Numbered from the stretch's first letter, positions 6,617 through 15,352 are shown. The stretch is 17,690 nt of DNA from JBKQVT01 sp052139835 (GCA_052139835.1 JBKQVT010000025.1:1-17690), one strand, 5' to 3'. Made by a program: numbers and translations. Notes: generated by a model from the letters alone, not told the origin.

Positions 6617-9600
6617 ATGAAACTGTTCTGCCTGCTGCTGCAAGTCGGTTGTGTCGCAGTCTGCTTCGGCGCCGAGCCGGCCTCTCCGGCCAAGCCCCAG
6701 GCCAAGGAGCCCGTTTACCGGGGGAAGACCCTCAGCCAGTGGGCGACGCGAGCGAAAGACTGGGACAAACAGGTAAGAATGGAGGCCATCACGGCCCTGG
6801 GGGAGATGGGCCCGGCGGCCAGTGCGGCCCTGACGGAGCAGATCAAGGACGACGACGTGTTCGTCCGCGACGCGGCGATCATGGCCCTGGGGAAGACGGG
6901 CCCGGGGGCCATTGCGACGCTGACGGGGCTGTTTAAGGCCAACGATATGTCCATTCCGGATGCGGCCGCCAGGGCCCTGGCGGAAGTCGGTCCCGCGGCC
7001 ATCCCGGCCATCCTGGAATCGCTCCGGTCCGGGGACCCAAGGGTCCGCTGGGCCGCCGCCTGGGCCCTGGGATATATGGGGCCCGCGGCGAAAACTGCCG
7101 TCCCGGCGCTGGCAGAGTTGCTCAAGTACCCGGATCGGAATGATCGCTATGCGGCCGCCTTGGCCTTGGGCAAAATCGGTCCGGCCGCGGCGCCGACCCT
7201 TACGAAGCTCCTTCACGACAAGAACGCCTGGGCTCGCGTCGAGGCCGCCGGAATCTTGACGCGGATCGGCCCCGGGGGGAAAGAGGTCACGGCGGCCCTC
7301 GTGGAGTCGCTTGGAGAGAAGAACGACGAAGTCCGCTACGCCGCCGTCGAGACCCTGGGCAAGATCGGTCCGGCGGCGTTGCCGGCCGTCACCGTGGCCG
7401 TGCAGGACGAGGACGCGGTGACTCGTCAGTTTGCCGCCCTCGCGCTGGGGAAGATGGGTTCGAAGGCGATCCCGATACTCGCCAAGGCCCTCCAGGACAA
7501 GGACGCGGCGGTTCGCCATTTTGCCGCCAAGTCGCTGGGGGAATTCGGCGCCGAGGCGAAGACGGCCCTCCCGGCCATCACGGAGTTGCTCGCCAACAAG
7601 GACGAAGGTGTTCGCGATACGGCCCTTTGGGCCCTGAGTGGGATAGGTCCGGAGGCCAAGCCGGCCATCCCGGCCCTCACAAAACTGCTTCGCCACGAGG
7701 ACGCGGGCGTTCGCTACTCGGCCGCCTTGGCCCTGGCGGAATTCGGTTCCGAGGGGAAAGCGGCCGTCCCGGTCCTCACGGAAGTCTTTCGCGACGACAG
7801 CGGCGATCAATATGGCGCCAGGCAGGCCCTGGTCAAGATCGGTTCCGCTGCGAAGCCGGCCCTCAGGGAATTGCTCCGCGACCGGGACGCCAACGTTCGC
7901 TCGGCCGCCGCCGGGACCCTGGTCGAGCTGGGTTCCGAGGCGAAGACGGTCGTTCCGGTCCTTACGGCATTGCTCCGGGACAAAGATATGACCATTCGCC
8001 TTGCCGCCGCTGGCGCCTTGACGGAACTCGGTCCGGAAGCGGAAGCAGCCATGCCGGCGCTGGCCCAGTCGCTCCGCGACGAGGAGATCGAGGTTCGCTG
8101 GGATGCCGCCCACGCCTTGGCGGCAATCGGTCCGGCGGCGCTCCCGGTCCTGAAGAAATCGCTGCGGGACAAGGACGCCAACGTCCGTCGCGCCGCCGTC
8201 GAGGGGCTGGTGGAGATGGAGTCCAAGGCGAAAGCGGCTGTCCCAGCGCTGACCGAAGCGCTCCGCGACGAGGACGCAAAGGTTCGCTGGGCCGCCGCCG
8301 CGGCGCTGGGAACGATCGGCGCCGACAAAGCGGCCGCGGCGGCGCTGGCCGGGTTGCTCCACGACAAGGACAAAGACGTGCGATCGGCCACCGTCGAGAC
8401 CCTGGCAGCGATGGGCCCCGAGGGGAAGGTGGCGATTCCCGCCCTCAGGGAGATGCTCAAGGACCCGCGAGGGAATGCCTGGCACTTCGCCGTCGGCGCC
8501 CTGGAGAAAATGGGGCCGGCCGGCGCGGCGGCGCTGATCGAGGCGCTCCAAGATAAGCACACCGGAGTGGATGCTCAGCGGGCGATCGTCCCTGCCCTGG
8601 AGAAAGCGGGTCCGGCCGCCGTGCCGGTGCTGGTCGAAGTGCTCCGGGACAAGGACAAGGACAGGGACGCCGTGGTCCGCGGCGCCGCCATCACGGTCCT
8701 GGGGAAGATCGGTCCGGCCGCCGTCCCGGCCCTGATGAAATTGCTCCAGGACAAGGACGCCAGCGTTCGCTCTGCCGCCGCGTGGGCGTTAAACGGGGTG
8801 CGCGCCGAAGCGAAAGCGGCCGCGGCGGCCCTGGCGGAATTGCTCCGCGACAAGAACGAATCGGTTTCCTATGCCGCCGACGCGGCCCTGCGATCCATCG
8901 GCCCGGCGGCAATCGCGCCGCTGAGGAAATTACTCGACGACAAGGACCCCCAGGTGTGCCGGCGCGCCGCCGCGATCCTGGGCACATTCGGTCCGGAGGC
9001 CAAGGCCGCCGTTCCAGGGATCACGGCATTGCTCGGCAGCAAAGACGAACTGGTCCGCCGGGACGCCGCCGCCGCCCTGGGGCAGATCGGCCCCGAGGCG
9101 ACGGCCGCCACGGCGGCGCTGACGCTGTTGCTCAAGGACAAGGACGCGGAGGTGCGCCGCAATGCCGTCTCCGCCCTGGGGGAAATCGGTCCCGGGGCGA
9201 AGGCGGCCACCGCGGCGCTGGTGGAACTGCTCCGCAACAAGGACGATCCGCTCCGCCGGGGCGCCGTTGCCGCCCTGGGGAAGATCGGTCCTGGGGCGAA
9301 GGCCGCTATTCCGGCGCTGACGGAATTGCTCAAGGACGATGACATCGAGGTTCGCGGGGATGCCATCGTTGCCTTGCAGCAGATGGGCGCCGAGACGAAG
9401 GCGGCCATTCCGGCCCTCCTGGAGTTGCTGCGGGACAAGGACGCGGAGGTTCGCATTGACGCGGCCACGGTCTTGGGGCAAGTGGGTCCCGAGGCGAAAA
9501 CAGCCCTGGCGGCCCTCACGGAGGCGCTCCATGACAAGGAGGCGCACGTCCGCTGTACCGCCGCCTGGGCCCTGGGGGAGATCGGTCCCGAGGCGAAGGC

Positions 9601-9931
9601 CCTCGCGGCCCTCACGGCTGCCCTCCAGGACAAGGATGAAAATGTTCGCCTCGTGACGATCGAGGCCCTGGGACAGATCGGTCCGAAGGAGCCGACGGTC
9701 GTCCCCACCCTCATCGGGCTGCTTACGGACAAGAGCGCGGACGTTCGCGTTGCCGCCGCATGGGCCTTAGAGCAGATCGGCCCCGAGGCCAAGGCCGCGG
9801 CGGCGGCGCTGAGGGGCCTGCTCAAGGACGAAAACGAGGACGTTCGCAAGGCCGCCGAGGAGGCGTTGGCGGATATCGAAGGGACCCGAAGGGGGCCGAA
9901 GCAACCGCCGGGCCGAGCCGGCATTTTTTGA
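6617..9931 (+). CDS. exported HEAT-repeat protein with about 33 repeats
   Basis: The 1104-aa product has a signal peptide (MKLF, hydrophobic 3-18, probable cleavage FGA|E at 19/20), a short proline/lysine linker and the segment YRGKTLSQWATRAKD common at the start of planctomycete HEAT proteins. From residue 50 to the end it is only HEAT/PBS-lyase-like repeats. I count 32 full units plus a terminal half unit. The consensus is D-x-x-VR-x-AA-x-ALG-x-IGP-x-A, a proline in the second helix (PAL) and LL-x-DKD. Units alternate irregularly between 30 and 33 residues, the longer form adding EAK or similar. Such solenoids bind proteins, so a periplasmic scaffold role is likely, with no catalytic site visible. 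The start is supported by AGAGGGGG (6603-6610), 6 bases before ATG. The stop lies in a terminator-like T-run. Highly similar repeats could be misassembled, so the repeat count should be treated with care. Confidence 0.85.
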   Translation: MKLFCLLLQVGCVAVCFGAEPASPAKPQAKEPVYRGKTLSQWATRAKDWDKQVRMEAITALGEMGPAASAALTEQIKDDDVFVRDAAIMALGKTGPGAIATLTGLFKANDMSIPDAAARALAEVGPAAIPAILESLRSGDPRVRWAAAWALGYMGPAAKTAVPALAELLKYPDRNDRYAAALALGKIGPAAAPTLTKLLHDKNAWARVEAAGILTRIGPGGKEVTAALVESLGEKNDEVRYAAVETLGKIGPAALPAVTVAVQDEDAVTRQFAALALGKMGSKAIPILAKALQDKDAAVRHFAAKSLGEFGAEAKTALPAITELLANKDEGVRDTALWALSGIGPEAKPAIPALTKLLRHEDAGVRYSAALALAEFGSEGKAAVPVLTEVFRDDSGDQYGARQALVKIGSAAKPALRELLRDRDANVRSAAAGTLVELGSEAKTVVPVLTALLRDKDMTIRLAAAGALTELGPEAEAAMPALAQSLRDEEIEVRWDAAHALAAIGPAALPVLKKSLRDKDANVRRAAVEGLVEMESKAKAAVPALTEALRDEDAKVRWAAAAALGTIGADKAAAAALAGLLHDKDKDVRSATVETLAAMGPEGKVAIPALREMLKDPRGNAWHFAVGALEKMGPAGAAALIEALQDKHTGVDAQRAIVPALEKAGPAAVPVLVEVLRDKDKDRDAVVRGAAITVLGKIGPAAVPALMKLLQDKDASVRSAAAWALNGVRAEAKAAAAALAELLRDKNESVSYAADAALRSIGPAAIAPLRKLLDDKDPQVCRRAAAILGTFGPEAKAAVPGITALLGSKDELVRRDAAAALGQIGPEATAATAALTLLLKDKDAEVRRNAVSALGEIGPGAKAATAALVELLRNKDDPLRRGAVAALGKIGPGAKAAIPALTELLKDDDIEVRGDAIVALQQMGAETKAAIPALLELLRDKDAEVRIDAATVLGQVGPEAKTALAALTEALHDKEAHVRCTAAWALGEIGPEAKALAALTAALQDKDENVRLVTIEALGQIGPKEPTVVPTLIGLLTDKSADVRVAAAWALEQIGPEAKAAAAALRGLLKDENEDVRKAAEEALADIEGTRRGPKQPPGRAGIF
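9907..9929 (+). terminator. intrinsic terminator overlapping the stop of the HEAT gene
   Basis: GCCGG (9907-9911) pairs with CCGGC (9918-9922) around a 6-base loop, followed by A and six T (9924-9929). The last T is the first base of the TGA stop codon (9929-9931), so the T-run encodes the final Ile-Phe. Confidence 0.55.
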
Positions 9932-9960
9932 CAGTGACCTGGAAGCGTCCACGACCGTCT

Positions 9961-9977
9961 GGCCTTTTAGAAAAGAC
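9961..9977. repeat. left member of an inverted repeat pair flanking the LRR gene
   Basis: GGCCTTTTAGAAAAGAC contains the small palindrome CTTTTAGAAAAG. Its reverse complement resembles GTCTTTTGAGAAGGCC at 11106-11121 on the other side of the LRR gene, sharing GGCCTT and AAAAGAC. It is an imperfect match over 16-17 bases. Confidence 0.35.
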
Positions 9978-10001
9978 TCCCGACCCCTTTTTCGCGCCGC
10001 C

Positions 10002-11114
10002 ATGAGCAGCCTGGAATCTCCCCGCCGCTGGTTTCACCTCACGCCGGGCCGCGTGATCCTCGTGCTGCCGGCCGTGGTGGGACTGCTGTGGCTCTCCGAG
10101 CGATTCCACTGGTTCGCCTTCAACGAGAAGAAGGGGTGGACGGTGCTGATTGCCCTGGCGAGCGTCGCCGCGGCCTTGCTGTTGATGTTCGTCTGGTTCA
10201 TCGCCGCGGTGCTGTTCCGCCGCCGCTTCCAGTTCAGCATCGGCTCGTTGCTGCTGCTGGCCATCTACGTGGCCATGCCGTGCAGTTGGCTGGCGACGGA
10301 GATGAAGAAGGCGAAGATGCAGCGGGAAGTGGTCGAGGCGATCGAGAAAGTCAAGGGCTGGGAATCATACGATTGGGAGGCCGACGTGTCCCGTGTCGAG
10401 CCTCCCCAACCACGGTGGTTGCGGCATCTGCTGGGAGACGATTTCTTCACGAATGTTGAAGGTGTAGGCTTCGCGACGAGCCCGTTTGACGGCGTGGGCG
10501 CCAACATTACGGATGCTGTGGTGGAACGGCTCGAAGCCTTGCCCGAGGTCGAAGAGCTGTTGCTCGACGACACCGGGGTCACGGACGCCGGGTTGAAACA
10601 TATCCGAGGGATGTCCCACCTCCGGCTACTGTTGCTTGACGGCACCCACGTTACCGATATGGGGCTCAAGTACCTCGAAGGGTTGCCCCAGCTCGAGCTT
10701 TTGTCCCTCAGTGGCGGCAGCGTCACGGACGCCGGGCTGGAACACGTTAAGGGCCTAATCCAACTAAGGAGCTTGTACCTCAGTGAGACCCGTGTCACCG
10801 GCCGTGGGCTGAAGTGCCTCCAAGGCTTACCCCAGCTCCAGGAGTTGCTGCTCGACGGCACCCAGGTCGGAGACGCGGGATTGGAGCACCTCAAGGGCCT
10901 GGTCGAACTCAACAGGCTGTGGCTAGATCACACCAACGTCAGCGATGCCGGCCTGGAACACCTTCGCGGCTTGACCCAACTTCGCGAGTTGAAGTTGGCC
11001 GACAGCCATGTGACGGGCAAGGGCGCGGAGAGGTTGCAGGAGGCGCTGCCGGACTGCACGATCGACCAGGGAGGGTGGAAAGGCGGCCACAACCCCGGCG
11101 CCGGGGTCTTTTGA
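10002..11114 (+). CDS. leucine-rich repeat membrane protein
   Basis: The 370-aa product has three hydrophobic segments (about 17-32, 46-71, 78-98), a basic stretch FRRRFQFSIGSLLLLA and MKKAKMQREVVEAIEKVKGW. This arrangement is common in planctomycete LRR proteins. Residues about 168-350 hold seven full 24-residue leucine-rich repeats plus a capping one, of the pattern VTDAGL-x-HL-x-GL-x-x-L-x-x-L-x-L-x-x-T. This is the RNI-like or cysteine-free LRR type. It is probably a membrane-anchored protein-interaction module; the side of the membrane on which the repeats lie is not clear. No Shine-Dalgarno site precedes the ATG. The gene follows the HEAT gene by 70 bases across its terminator-like hairpin, and I see no convincing promoter of its own. 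The last codons form half of a perfect palindrome and a T-run, ending the protein in GAGVF. The partner is unknown. Confidence 0.8.
   Translation: MSSLESPRRWFHLTPGRVILVLPAVVGLLWLSERFHWFAFNEKKGWTVLIALASVAAALLLMFVWFIAAVLFRRRFQFSIGSLLLLAIYVAMPCSWLATEMKKAKMQREVVEAIEKVKGWESYDWEADVSRVEPPQPRWLRHLLGDDFFTNVEGVGFATSPFDGVGANITDAVVERLEALPEVEELLLDDTGVTDAGLKHIRGMSHLRLLLLDGTHVTDMGLKYLEGLPQLELLSLSGGSVTDAGLEHVKGLIQLRSLYLSETRVTGRGLKCLQGLPQLQELLLDGTQVGDAGLEHLKGLVELNRLWLDHTNVSDAGLEHLRGLTQLRELKLADSHVTGKGAERLQEALPDCTIDQGGWKGGHNPGAGVF
11092..11112 (+). terminator. terminator-like palindrome overlapping the stop of the LRR gene
   Basis: ACCCCGGCGCCGGGGT (11092-11107) is a perfect 16-base palindrome. It is followed by CTTTT (11108-11112) leading into the TGA stop (11112-11114). 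As RNA it can form a short GC stem with a 4-base loop before the U-run. Confidence 0.5.
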
Positions 11115-11121
11115 GAAGGCC
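11106..11121. repeat. right member of the inverted repeat pair flanking the LRR gene
   Basis: GTCTTTTGAGAAGGCC is an imperfect reverse complement of the element at 9961-9977. It overlaps the stop codon and T-run of the LRR gene. Confidence 0.35.
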
Positions 11122-11183
11122 GACGTTATCCCCCGGCCCCCGGCGCCCCCGCTCACTCTCCCACAACGGACCCACCACCCCTA

Positions 11184-11203
11184 GGCGGCAGGGCGTGCCG
11201 TCC
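11184..11203. terminator. weak hairpin between convergent genes
   Basis: CGGCA (11186-11190) pairs with TGCCG (11196-11200), and a few outer bases can extend the stem with a bulge. It lies just after the end of the minus-strand FtsK-like gene. No T-run follows on either strand, so it is at best a weak or factor-dependent terminator. Confidence 0.25.
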
Positions 11204-11208
11204 TCTCC

Positions 11209-14200
11209 TCAGCAACTCTCCCCCGGCCGGCCGTGCAACTGGGCAGAGACCCAAGACAGCCAATCGTCGGCGGGCAGGCCGTAAGGACGAAACTTCTCCA
11301 TGCGGCCCTGGGCGTCGTCGTAGTAGATCCCCCGATGAACGCCCAGCCGGCTGGCGTCGGGCGTGTCCATCAGGTTGCTCGAATCGGTGGGATTCATCTG
11401 GAAGAGCACCCGCATCTCGAAGTCGCGCAGCCCCTGCCGATCCACCAGGCGACTGAGCGTGCTGTAGGTGTCGCACCAGATCAGGGTGTGAATTCCCAGG
11501 GCCGGGCCCTCGCGGAGAATCGCGGCGAACTGCTTGGCCGGGCTGGCAGGCTGCCCGTCGTCGCCGCCGCCGAAGCTGAATTCGTCTTCCTTCCGCAGGT
11601 CGCGGAAGCGGCCGAGGTTGTAAATCAGCAGGTAGACCGGCGGGGCCTTGTCGAGGGCTTCCTGCTGGCGGCGGGCCACTTCGGCGGCGATTTCGGCCAG
11701 CAACTCCGCCGCATCGCGGACCAATCCCACCTTGATGGCGTGCGGCAGCGCCGGCGCCACACGCCGCCAGAAGCCGGCCTCGGGGGCGTCGGGCCGCGTG
11801 CCGTCGAGCACGTAGAACTGCGCCGCGCCGCCCGGCCGCGGCGCGCACGGCGGATGTTGCGCCGCCAGGCTCAACAGGGCGGCCGTCATCACCCCCAGGG
11901 CGGCCTCTTCGCGATGCCCGACCAAGAGCAGGTTGCTGCCGCTCTGGCGGACGAACGCGGCCGAGGTCGGCTCCGCGATGGCCACGGCGGATCCCAGCCA
12001 GGCCCGCGGCGCCCCCGCGGCCTCGGGCCAGCGCGGGGCGGCCAGCAACTCGCGCAACTGCAAGTTCTCGCTCAGATCGGAGAGCACGTTGCCCTCGAAG
12101 ACGATCGCCGGCGGGCCGGCATACTTCCGCTCTTTGGCCAGCGCGGCGATGCGGCCCAGGTACTCGTCGCGCTGGGAATCGGAGAGCCAGACCACCTGGA
12201 AGGGATGATTCCCCTCGTAGACGCCGTTGGCGTCGTTGTAGATGGCTTCGCCGGGGCGGGTCAACAGCCGCGCAGCCGTGTTCTCCTCGCTGAGGATCAA
12301 GTGGGCGTCGGACTCGCTGCACTGCAAGGCGATGCGGACGGCCATTTGGCCGATGGTGCTGCGGGCCAGCGAATAGGCCCCGCCCAGCGTCTGCGAGCCC
12401 AGCAGCACGTGGATGCCGAAGGCCCGGCCCTGCCGCACCAGCCGGTCCAGCAGCAAGGCCGCCTCCTGGGCGATGCGGTCGTCGTCGACGAAGAGTTCCT
12501 GAAACTCATCGACGATCAGTAGGATGCGCGCGAGGCAGGCGTCGGGCTGGGTGGTGCGATAGCCCTTGAGGTCCTGCAGGCCCAGCTTGCGGAAGAGGTC
12601 GCCGCGGCGGCGGAGCTCGCCGTCGAGGTGCTGCAGGACGCTGAGGCCGAATTCCCGCTCGCTTTCCACGGCCACCACCCGCGCGTGCGGCAGGGCGAAG
12701 CGGGCATAGGCCTTGAATTCCACCCCTTTCTTGAAGTCGACCAGGTACAGCGCGACCTCGTCGGGGCTGTAGCGCAAGGCCAGGTTGGTGATGAGCACGT
12801 GCAGCAAGGTCGATTTGCCCGAGCCCGTCTTGCCCGAAATCAGCACGTGTTGCGAGGTCCCCTTGCCCAGTTCGAGGTGCTGCAATTTCATGGCGCCGGC
12901 GCGGCCCAGGGGCACGTCGATGCCGCCGCGGCTGTTGGCAGTCCACCACTGGGGCTCGGCGGGCACGGCGCACTCGAAAGGGACCTCGACGCGACTGACG
13001 TCCTTCACCTCGCGTCCCACGGCGCGGACGATCTCGGTGAAGCGCTCCGGCGGCGGCGGCTCCTCCAGGGCCGCCGGCACGGGCCCATAGTCGCGATGCT
13101 GCCACTCGAAACGCCCCTCCTTCCACGCCAGCACCATCGCCTCGGGTTCGAGGTCGGCCAGGTGGAATTGCCGCGGCGAGGGGAGCTTGGTATCGACGGC
13201 CAAAAGCGTGAAGACGCCGCAGCGGGCCCCGCTGGTCACGATGCTCTTCAGGCGATGGGCCGCCGCCTCGGAGAAGTTGGCGGGGAAATCGGCCACCACC
13301 AGCACCCGGTAGGGCTCGGCCATCTCGCCCGCGGAACGGTTGTAGTCCTCGATCGACTGGAACTCGTTGCGCAAGTAGACCTGGATGACGTTCTCCATGT
13401 GGTCGGTCAGGTTGGCCAGCCGCTGCTCGATGTGGGCGGCGTCGGTCCAGATGCGGGCGGCGATCAGTTGCTCGTCGTAATCGGCGAGGTGCATGAAGGC
13501 GGAGAAGTTCTCTCCCAGCCCGACCGGATCGAGGATCGTGAAGCGGACCTTGCCGGGCGGCATCGCCGTCAGCATTCGCAACATGACGGCTTGGATGGCC
13601 TGGACGGCCTTGGCGCGGCCTTCGCCGGCCGCTTTCAGCAGCAACAGCGATCGCTGCGGGAAGGGCAAGAGCAAGGGCAGCGTGAACTCGCTCCGCGGCG
13701 GCCGCAGGCGCTCGTCTTCAGGCATTCCGCCTTCGATCCGCTCCAGCCGCACGTCGCCCTGCCCGAAGCGGATCGCCGGCGGGATCTCGGCCGGCGGCGT
13801 CCAGTGCTGCCAAAGCGGGGCGTCCCAAGGGGGGAAGAGCCTGTCGCAGCCCGCGGCCATCCGCTCCGAGGCGGCCTGGAACCGCCGCAGGCCGGTCAGC
13901 CAGCGGTCGGCCGTTTCGGCCCGCTGTTGCTCGTTCTGCCGCTGGTTGGCTGCGATCGCCTCGTCGTGCTGCCGCACGAGCGCCTGCGACGCGGCGGCAT
14001 AGCCGCTTTCTAAGGCGGCGATCAGCGGCGGATACTTGGCGTCCGCACGGGCCAGGGCCTGGTCGCGCTGGGCGACCATGGCCGCCAAGCGCGGTTGATA
14101 GGTCTCGTCCGCCTGGCGGCACCCCTGCTCCCTGGCCGCCGTCATGGCGGTCAGGGCGGCGGTAAAGCGTTCTTCGGCCTTCCTGCTTTCGGCGTTATAG

Positions 14201-15123
14201 CGGGCGGCGATGGCGGCGTGCAGCCGGCGGCAGTCGTTCTTGGCCGTTTCCAGCACCGCCGGCCGGTCCACCCCCGCCTCCAGCAGAGTCCGCCGCAGCG
14301 GCAAATAAGCTTGGGTGGCATGCCGCCGGGCCAGGCGTTGCAGCCAGAGAAAGAGCAACATAAAGACGGGAAAGGCGGCGGCGCCGCTGGCCAACACCAC
14401 CCACTGCAATTCCCGCCATCCCAGCAAGCGGCCCGCCGGATAGACCAACGCGCCCCAGAGGAACACGAACAACACCATCGTCGGCCAAAAGCCGGTGAAA
14501 AAGTGCGACACTTTCTTGGCGGCCAGCACGCGGAACTGCTCGCGGGCAAGCTCGCGGGCCTTGATGAATCGCTGCGCGGGGTGACGCTCCAGCAGCGCGC
14601 CGCTGAAGGCCGGATCGGGATAGGGCCGCCATTGGCCGCGCCGCCGCAGCAGTTCCACCGCCTGCCGCGCGATGGCGTGCAGCTCGTGCCAGCGGGCGTC
14701 CAATTCCGCCTGGATGTCGGGCAACTCCAGGCCGGAGCCCCCCTTGGCCGCCTCGGCGATCGTCGTCGCTTCCCATTGGGCGTCCTGCCGCTCCTGCTCG
14801 GCTGCCAGTTCGGCGGCCTCGAAGCGGGCGGTGATTTCCTCGCGCAGCTCGGCGTATTGCGTCGACGCGGCGCCATGCTCCGCCTCGAACCTCTCCACGA
14901 TCTCGCGGCGGAGCGCGGCATACTCGGCCTCGGCCGCCGATCGCTCGCCCTGGTAGCGCTCCGTCAATTCGCGCTGGCCGGCGGCGAAGCGCTTTTCGGC
15001 CGCTTCTCCGCGGGCCTGAAAGCCGCCGTTGATCTCGCGTTCGGCCGGCACGCGCTCGGCCACCAGGTCGCACAACTCGGCCAGCAGCCGCCTCGGTTCG
15101 TCTGCCGAAAAGGACTCAAACAT
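11209..15123 (-). CDS. membrane FtsK/SpoIIIE-type ATPase (EccC/EssC-like), WXG100-associated
   Basis: The 1304-aa protein begins with a charged coiled coil (about 10-125, repeated ERFEAE/ARFEAAE patterns). Two membrane segments follow (209-232 and 240-262), then another coiled coil (about 305-420). Three ATPase-like domains come next. The first (about 480-700; LLLLKAAGEGRAK near 493-505, VRFTILDPVG) lacks a functional P-loop. The second (about 740-1010) is an intact FtsK/SpoIIIE motor with Walker A GKTGSGKS at 764-771 and Walker B ILLIVDEF at 867-874 (Asp872, Glu873). The third (about 1040-1300) has GHREEA at 1069-1074 where Walker A should be and YN at 1168-1169 where the acidic Walker B pair should be. 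Two membrane helices followed by a chain of ATPases is the plan of EccC/EssC of type VII secretion, and two WXG-like genes precede it. DNA translocation is a less likely alternative: I see no FtsK gamma domain. Its start overlaps the upstream gene by 8 bases. Confidence 0.82.
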   Translation of the reverse strand: MFESFSADEPRRLLAELCDLVAERVPAEREINGGFQARGEAAEKRFAAGQRELTERYQGERSAAEAEYAALRREIVERFEAEHGAASTQYAELREEITARFEAAELAAEQERQDAQWEATTIAEAAKGGSGLELPDIQAELDARWHELHAIARQAVELLRRRGQWRPYPDPAFSGALLERHPAQRFIKARELAREQFRVLAAKKVSHFFTGFWPTMVLFVFLWGALVYPAGRLLGWRELQWVVLASGAAAFPVFMLLFLWLQRLARRHATQAYLPLRRTLLEAGVDRPAVLETAKNDCRRLHAAIAARYNAESRKAEERFTAALTAMTAAREQGCRQADETYQPRLAAMVAQRDQALARADAKYPPLIAALESGYAAASQALVRQHDEAIAANQRQNEQQRAETADRWLTGLRRFQAASERMAAGCDRLFPPWDAPLWQHWTPPAEIPPAIRFGQGDVRLERIEGGMPEDERLRPPRSEFTLPLLLPFPQRSLLLLKAAGEGRAKAVQAIQAVMLRMLTAMPPGKVRFTILDPVGLGENFSAFMHLADYDEQLIAARIWTDAAHIEQRLANLTDHMENVIQVYLRNEFQSIEDYNRSAGEMAEPYRVLVVADFPANFSEAAAHRLKSIVTSGARCGVFTLLAVDTKLPSPRQFHLADLEPEAMVLAWKEGRFEWQHRDYGPVPAALEEPPPPERFTEIVRAVGREVKDVSRVEVPFECAVPAEPQWWTANSRGGIDVPLGRAGAMKLQHLELGKGTSQHVLISGKTGSGKSTLLHVLITNLALRYSPDEVALYLVDFKKGVEFKAYARFALPHARVVAVESEREFGLSVLQHLDGELRRRGDLFRKLGLQDLKGYRTTQPDACLARILLIVDEFQELFVDDDRIAQEAALLLDRLVRQGRAFGIHVLLGSQTLGGAYSLARSTIGQMAVRIALQCSESDAHLILSEENTAARLLTRPGEAIYNDANGVYEGNHPFQVVWLSDSQRDEYLGRIAALAKERKYAGPPAIVFEGNVLSDLSENLQLRELLAAPRWPEAAGAPRAWLGSAVAIAEPTSAAFVRQSGSNLLLVGHREEAALGVMTAALLSLAAQHPPCAPRPGGAAQFYVLDGTRPDAPEAGFWRRVAPALPHAIKVGLVRDAAELLAEIAAEVARRQQEALDKAPPVYLLIYNLGRFRDLRKEDEFSFGGGDDGQPASPAKQFAAILREGPALGIHTLIWCDTYSTLSRLVDRQGLRDFEMRVLFQMNPTDSSNLMDTPDASRLGVHRGIYYDDAQGRMEKFRPYGLPADDWLSWVSAQLHGRPGESC

Positions 15124-15352
15124 GATCGCGGTCGCCGCACTCGTGCTCGGCGGCGGCGAAGGCCTCCGCCAGCCGGCGCACGGCGTCCAACAGGTTCTTG
15201 AGCTTAGGGTCCATGGCCGTCACGTACATCTCCTCGAAGTCGCGGAAGGTCTGGTCGTTCCAGGTCTCGGCCGTCTCGCGGGTCGCCCGCGACAACGACT
15301 GGGCGGCCATTTCCAGCTTGCCCATTCCGGCCGTCAGGTCGCAGGCCCTCAT
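15116..15352 (-). CDS. small WXG100-like protein (second copy)
   Basis: This 78-aa protein is predicted to be two helices joined by a turn at W31-N-D33 (ETWNDQTFRDFEEMYV), the position and spacing expected for a WXG100/ESAT-6 fold with Asp in place of Gly. Its ATG forms an ATGA overlap with the stop of the 210-aa gene, and its end overlaps the ATPase start by 8 bases, so all are probably translated together. GGGAG lies 8 bases upstream of the ATG. The open frame extends far upstream, but that part overlaps two better genes and is ignored. It could be a secreted substrate, or a partner that forms a heterodimer with the first WXG-like protein. Sequence identity to characterised Esx proteins looks low, so the family call rests on length, helix-W-helix pattern and context. 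Confidence 0.65.
   Translation of the reverse strand: MRACDLTAGMGKLEMAAQSLSRATRETAETWNDQTFRDFEEMYVTAMDPKLKNLLDAVRRLAEAFAAAEHECGDRDHV

Noticed and set aside
6617..6680. Lipoprotein signal in the HEAT protein (Cys at residue 12, LQVGC)
   Set aside because: The -3 position is Gln, not Leu/Val/Ile, and the hydrophobic stretch continues past the Cys to a normal FGA|E cleavage site.
6485..8560. 691-codon open frame on the minus strand opposite the HEAT gene
   Set aside because: It mirrors the repeat period and the GC-rich codon use of the plus-strand gene, has a repetitive low-complexity product and would overlap the promoter and signal peptide region. A second minus frame at 8869-9924 has the same explanation.
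6763..9885. Regular 90-99 base periodicity as a CRISPR-like or satellite array
   Set aside because: The period is a multiple of three throughout, and the units translate into HEAT repeats without interruption.
9928..9956. TTGACA after the HEAT gene as a promoter for the LRR gene
   Set aside because: No -10-like hexamer lies 16-18 bases downstream, and the TTGA is part of the stop codon and terminator T-run.
12628..14013. Plus-strand frames opposite the FtsK-like gene, including one of 461 codons
   Set aside because: Shadow of GC-rich coding sequence. The minus-strand frame has membrane helices, Walker motifs and operon overlaps.
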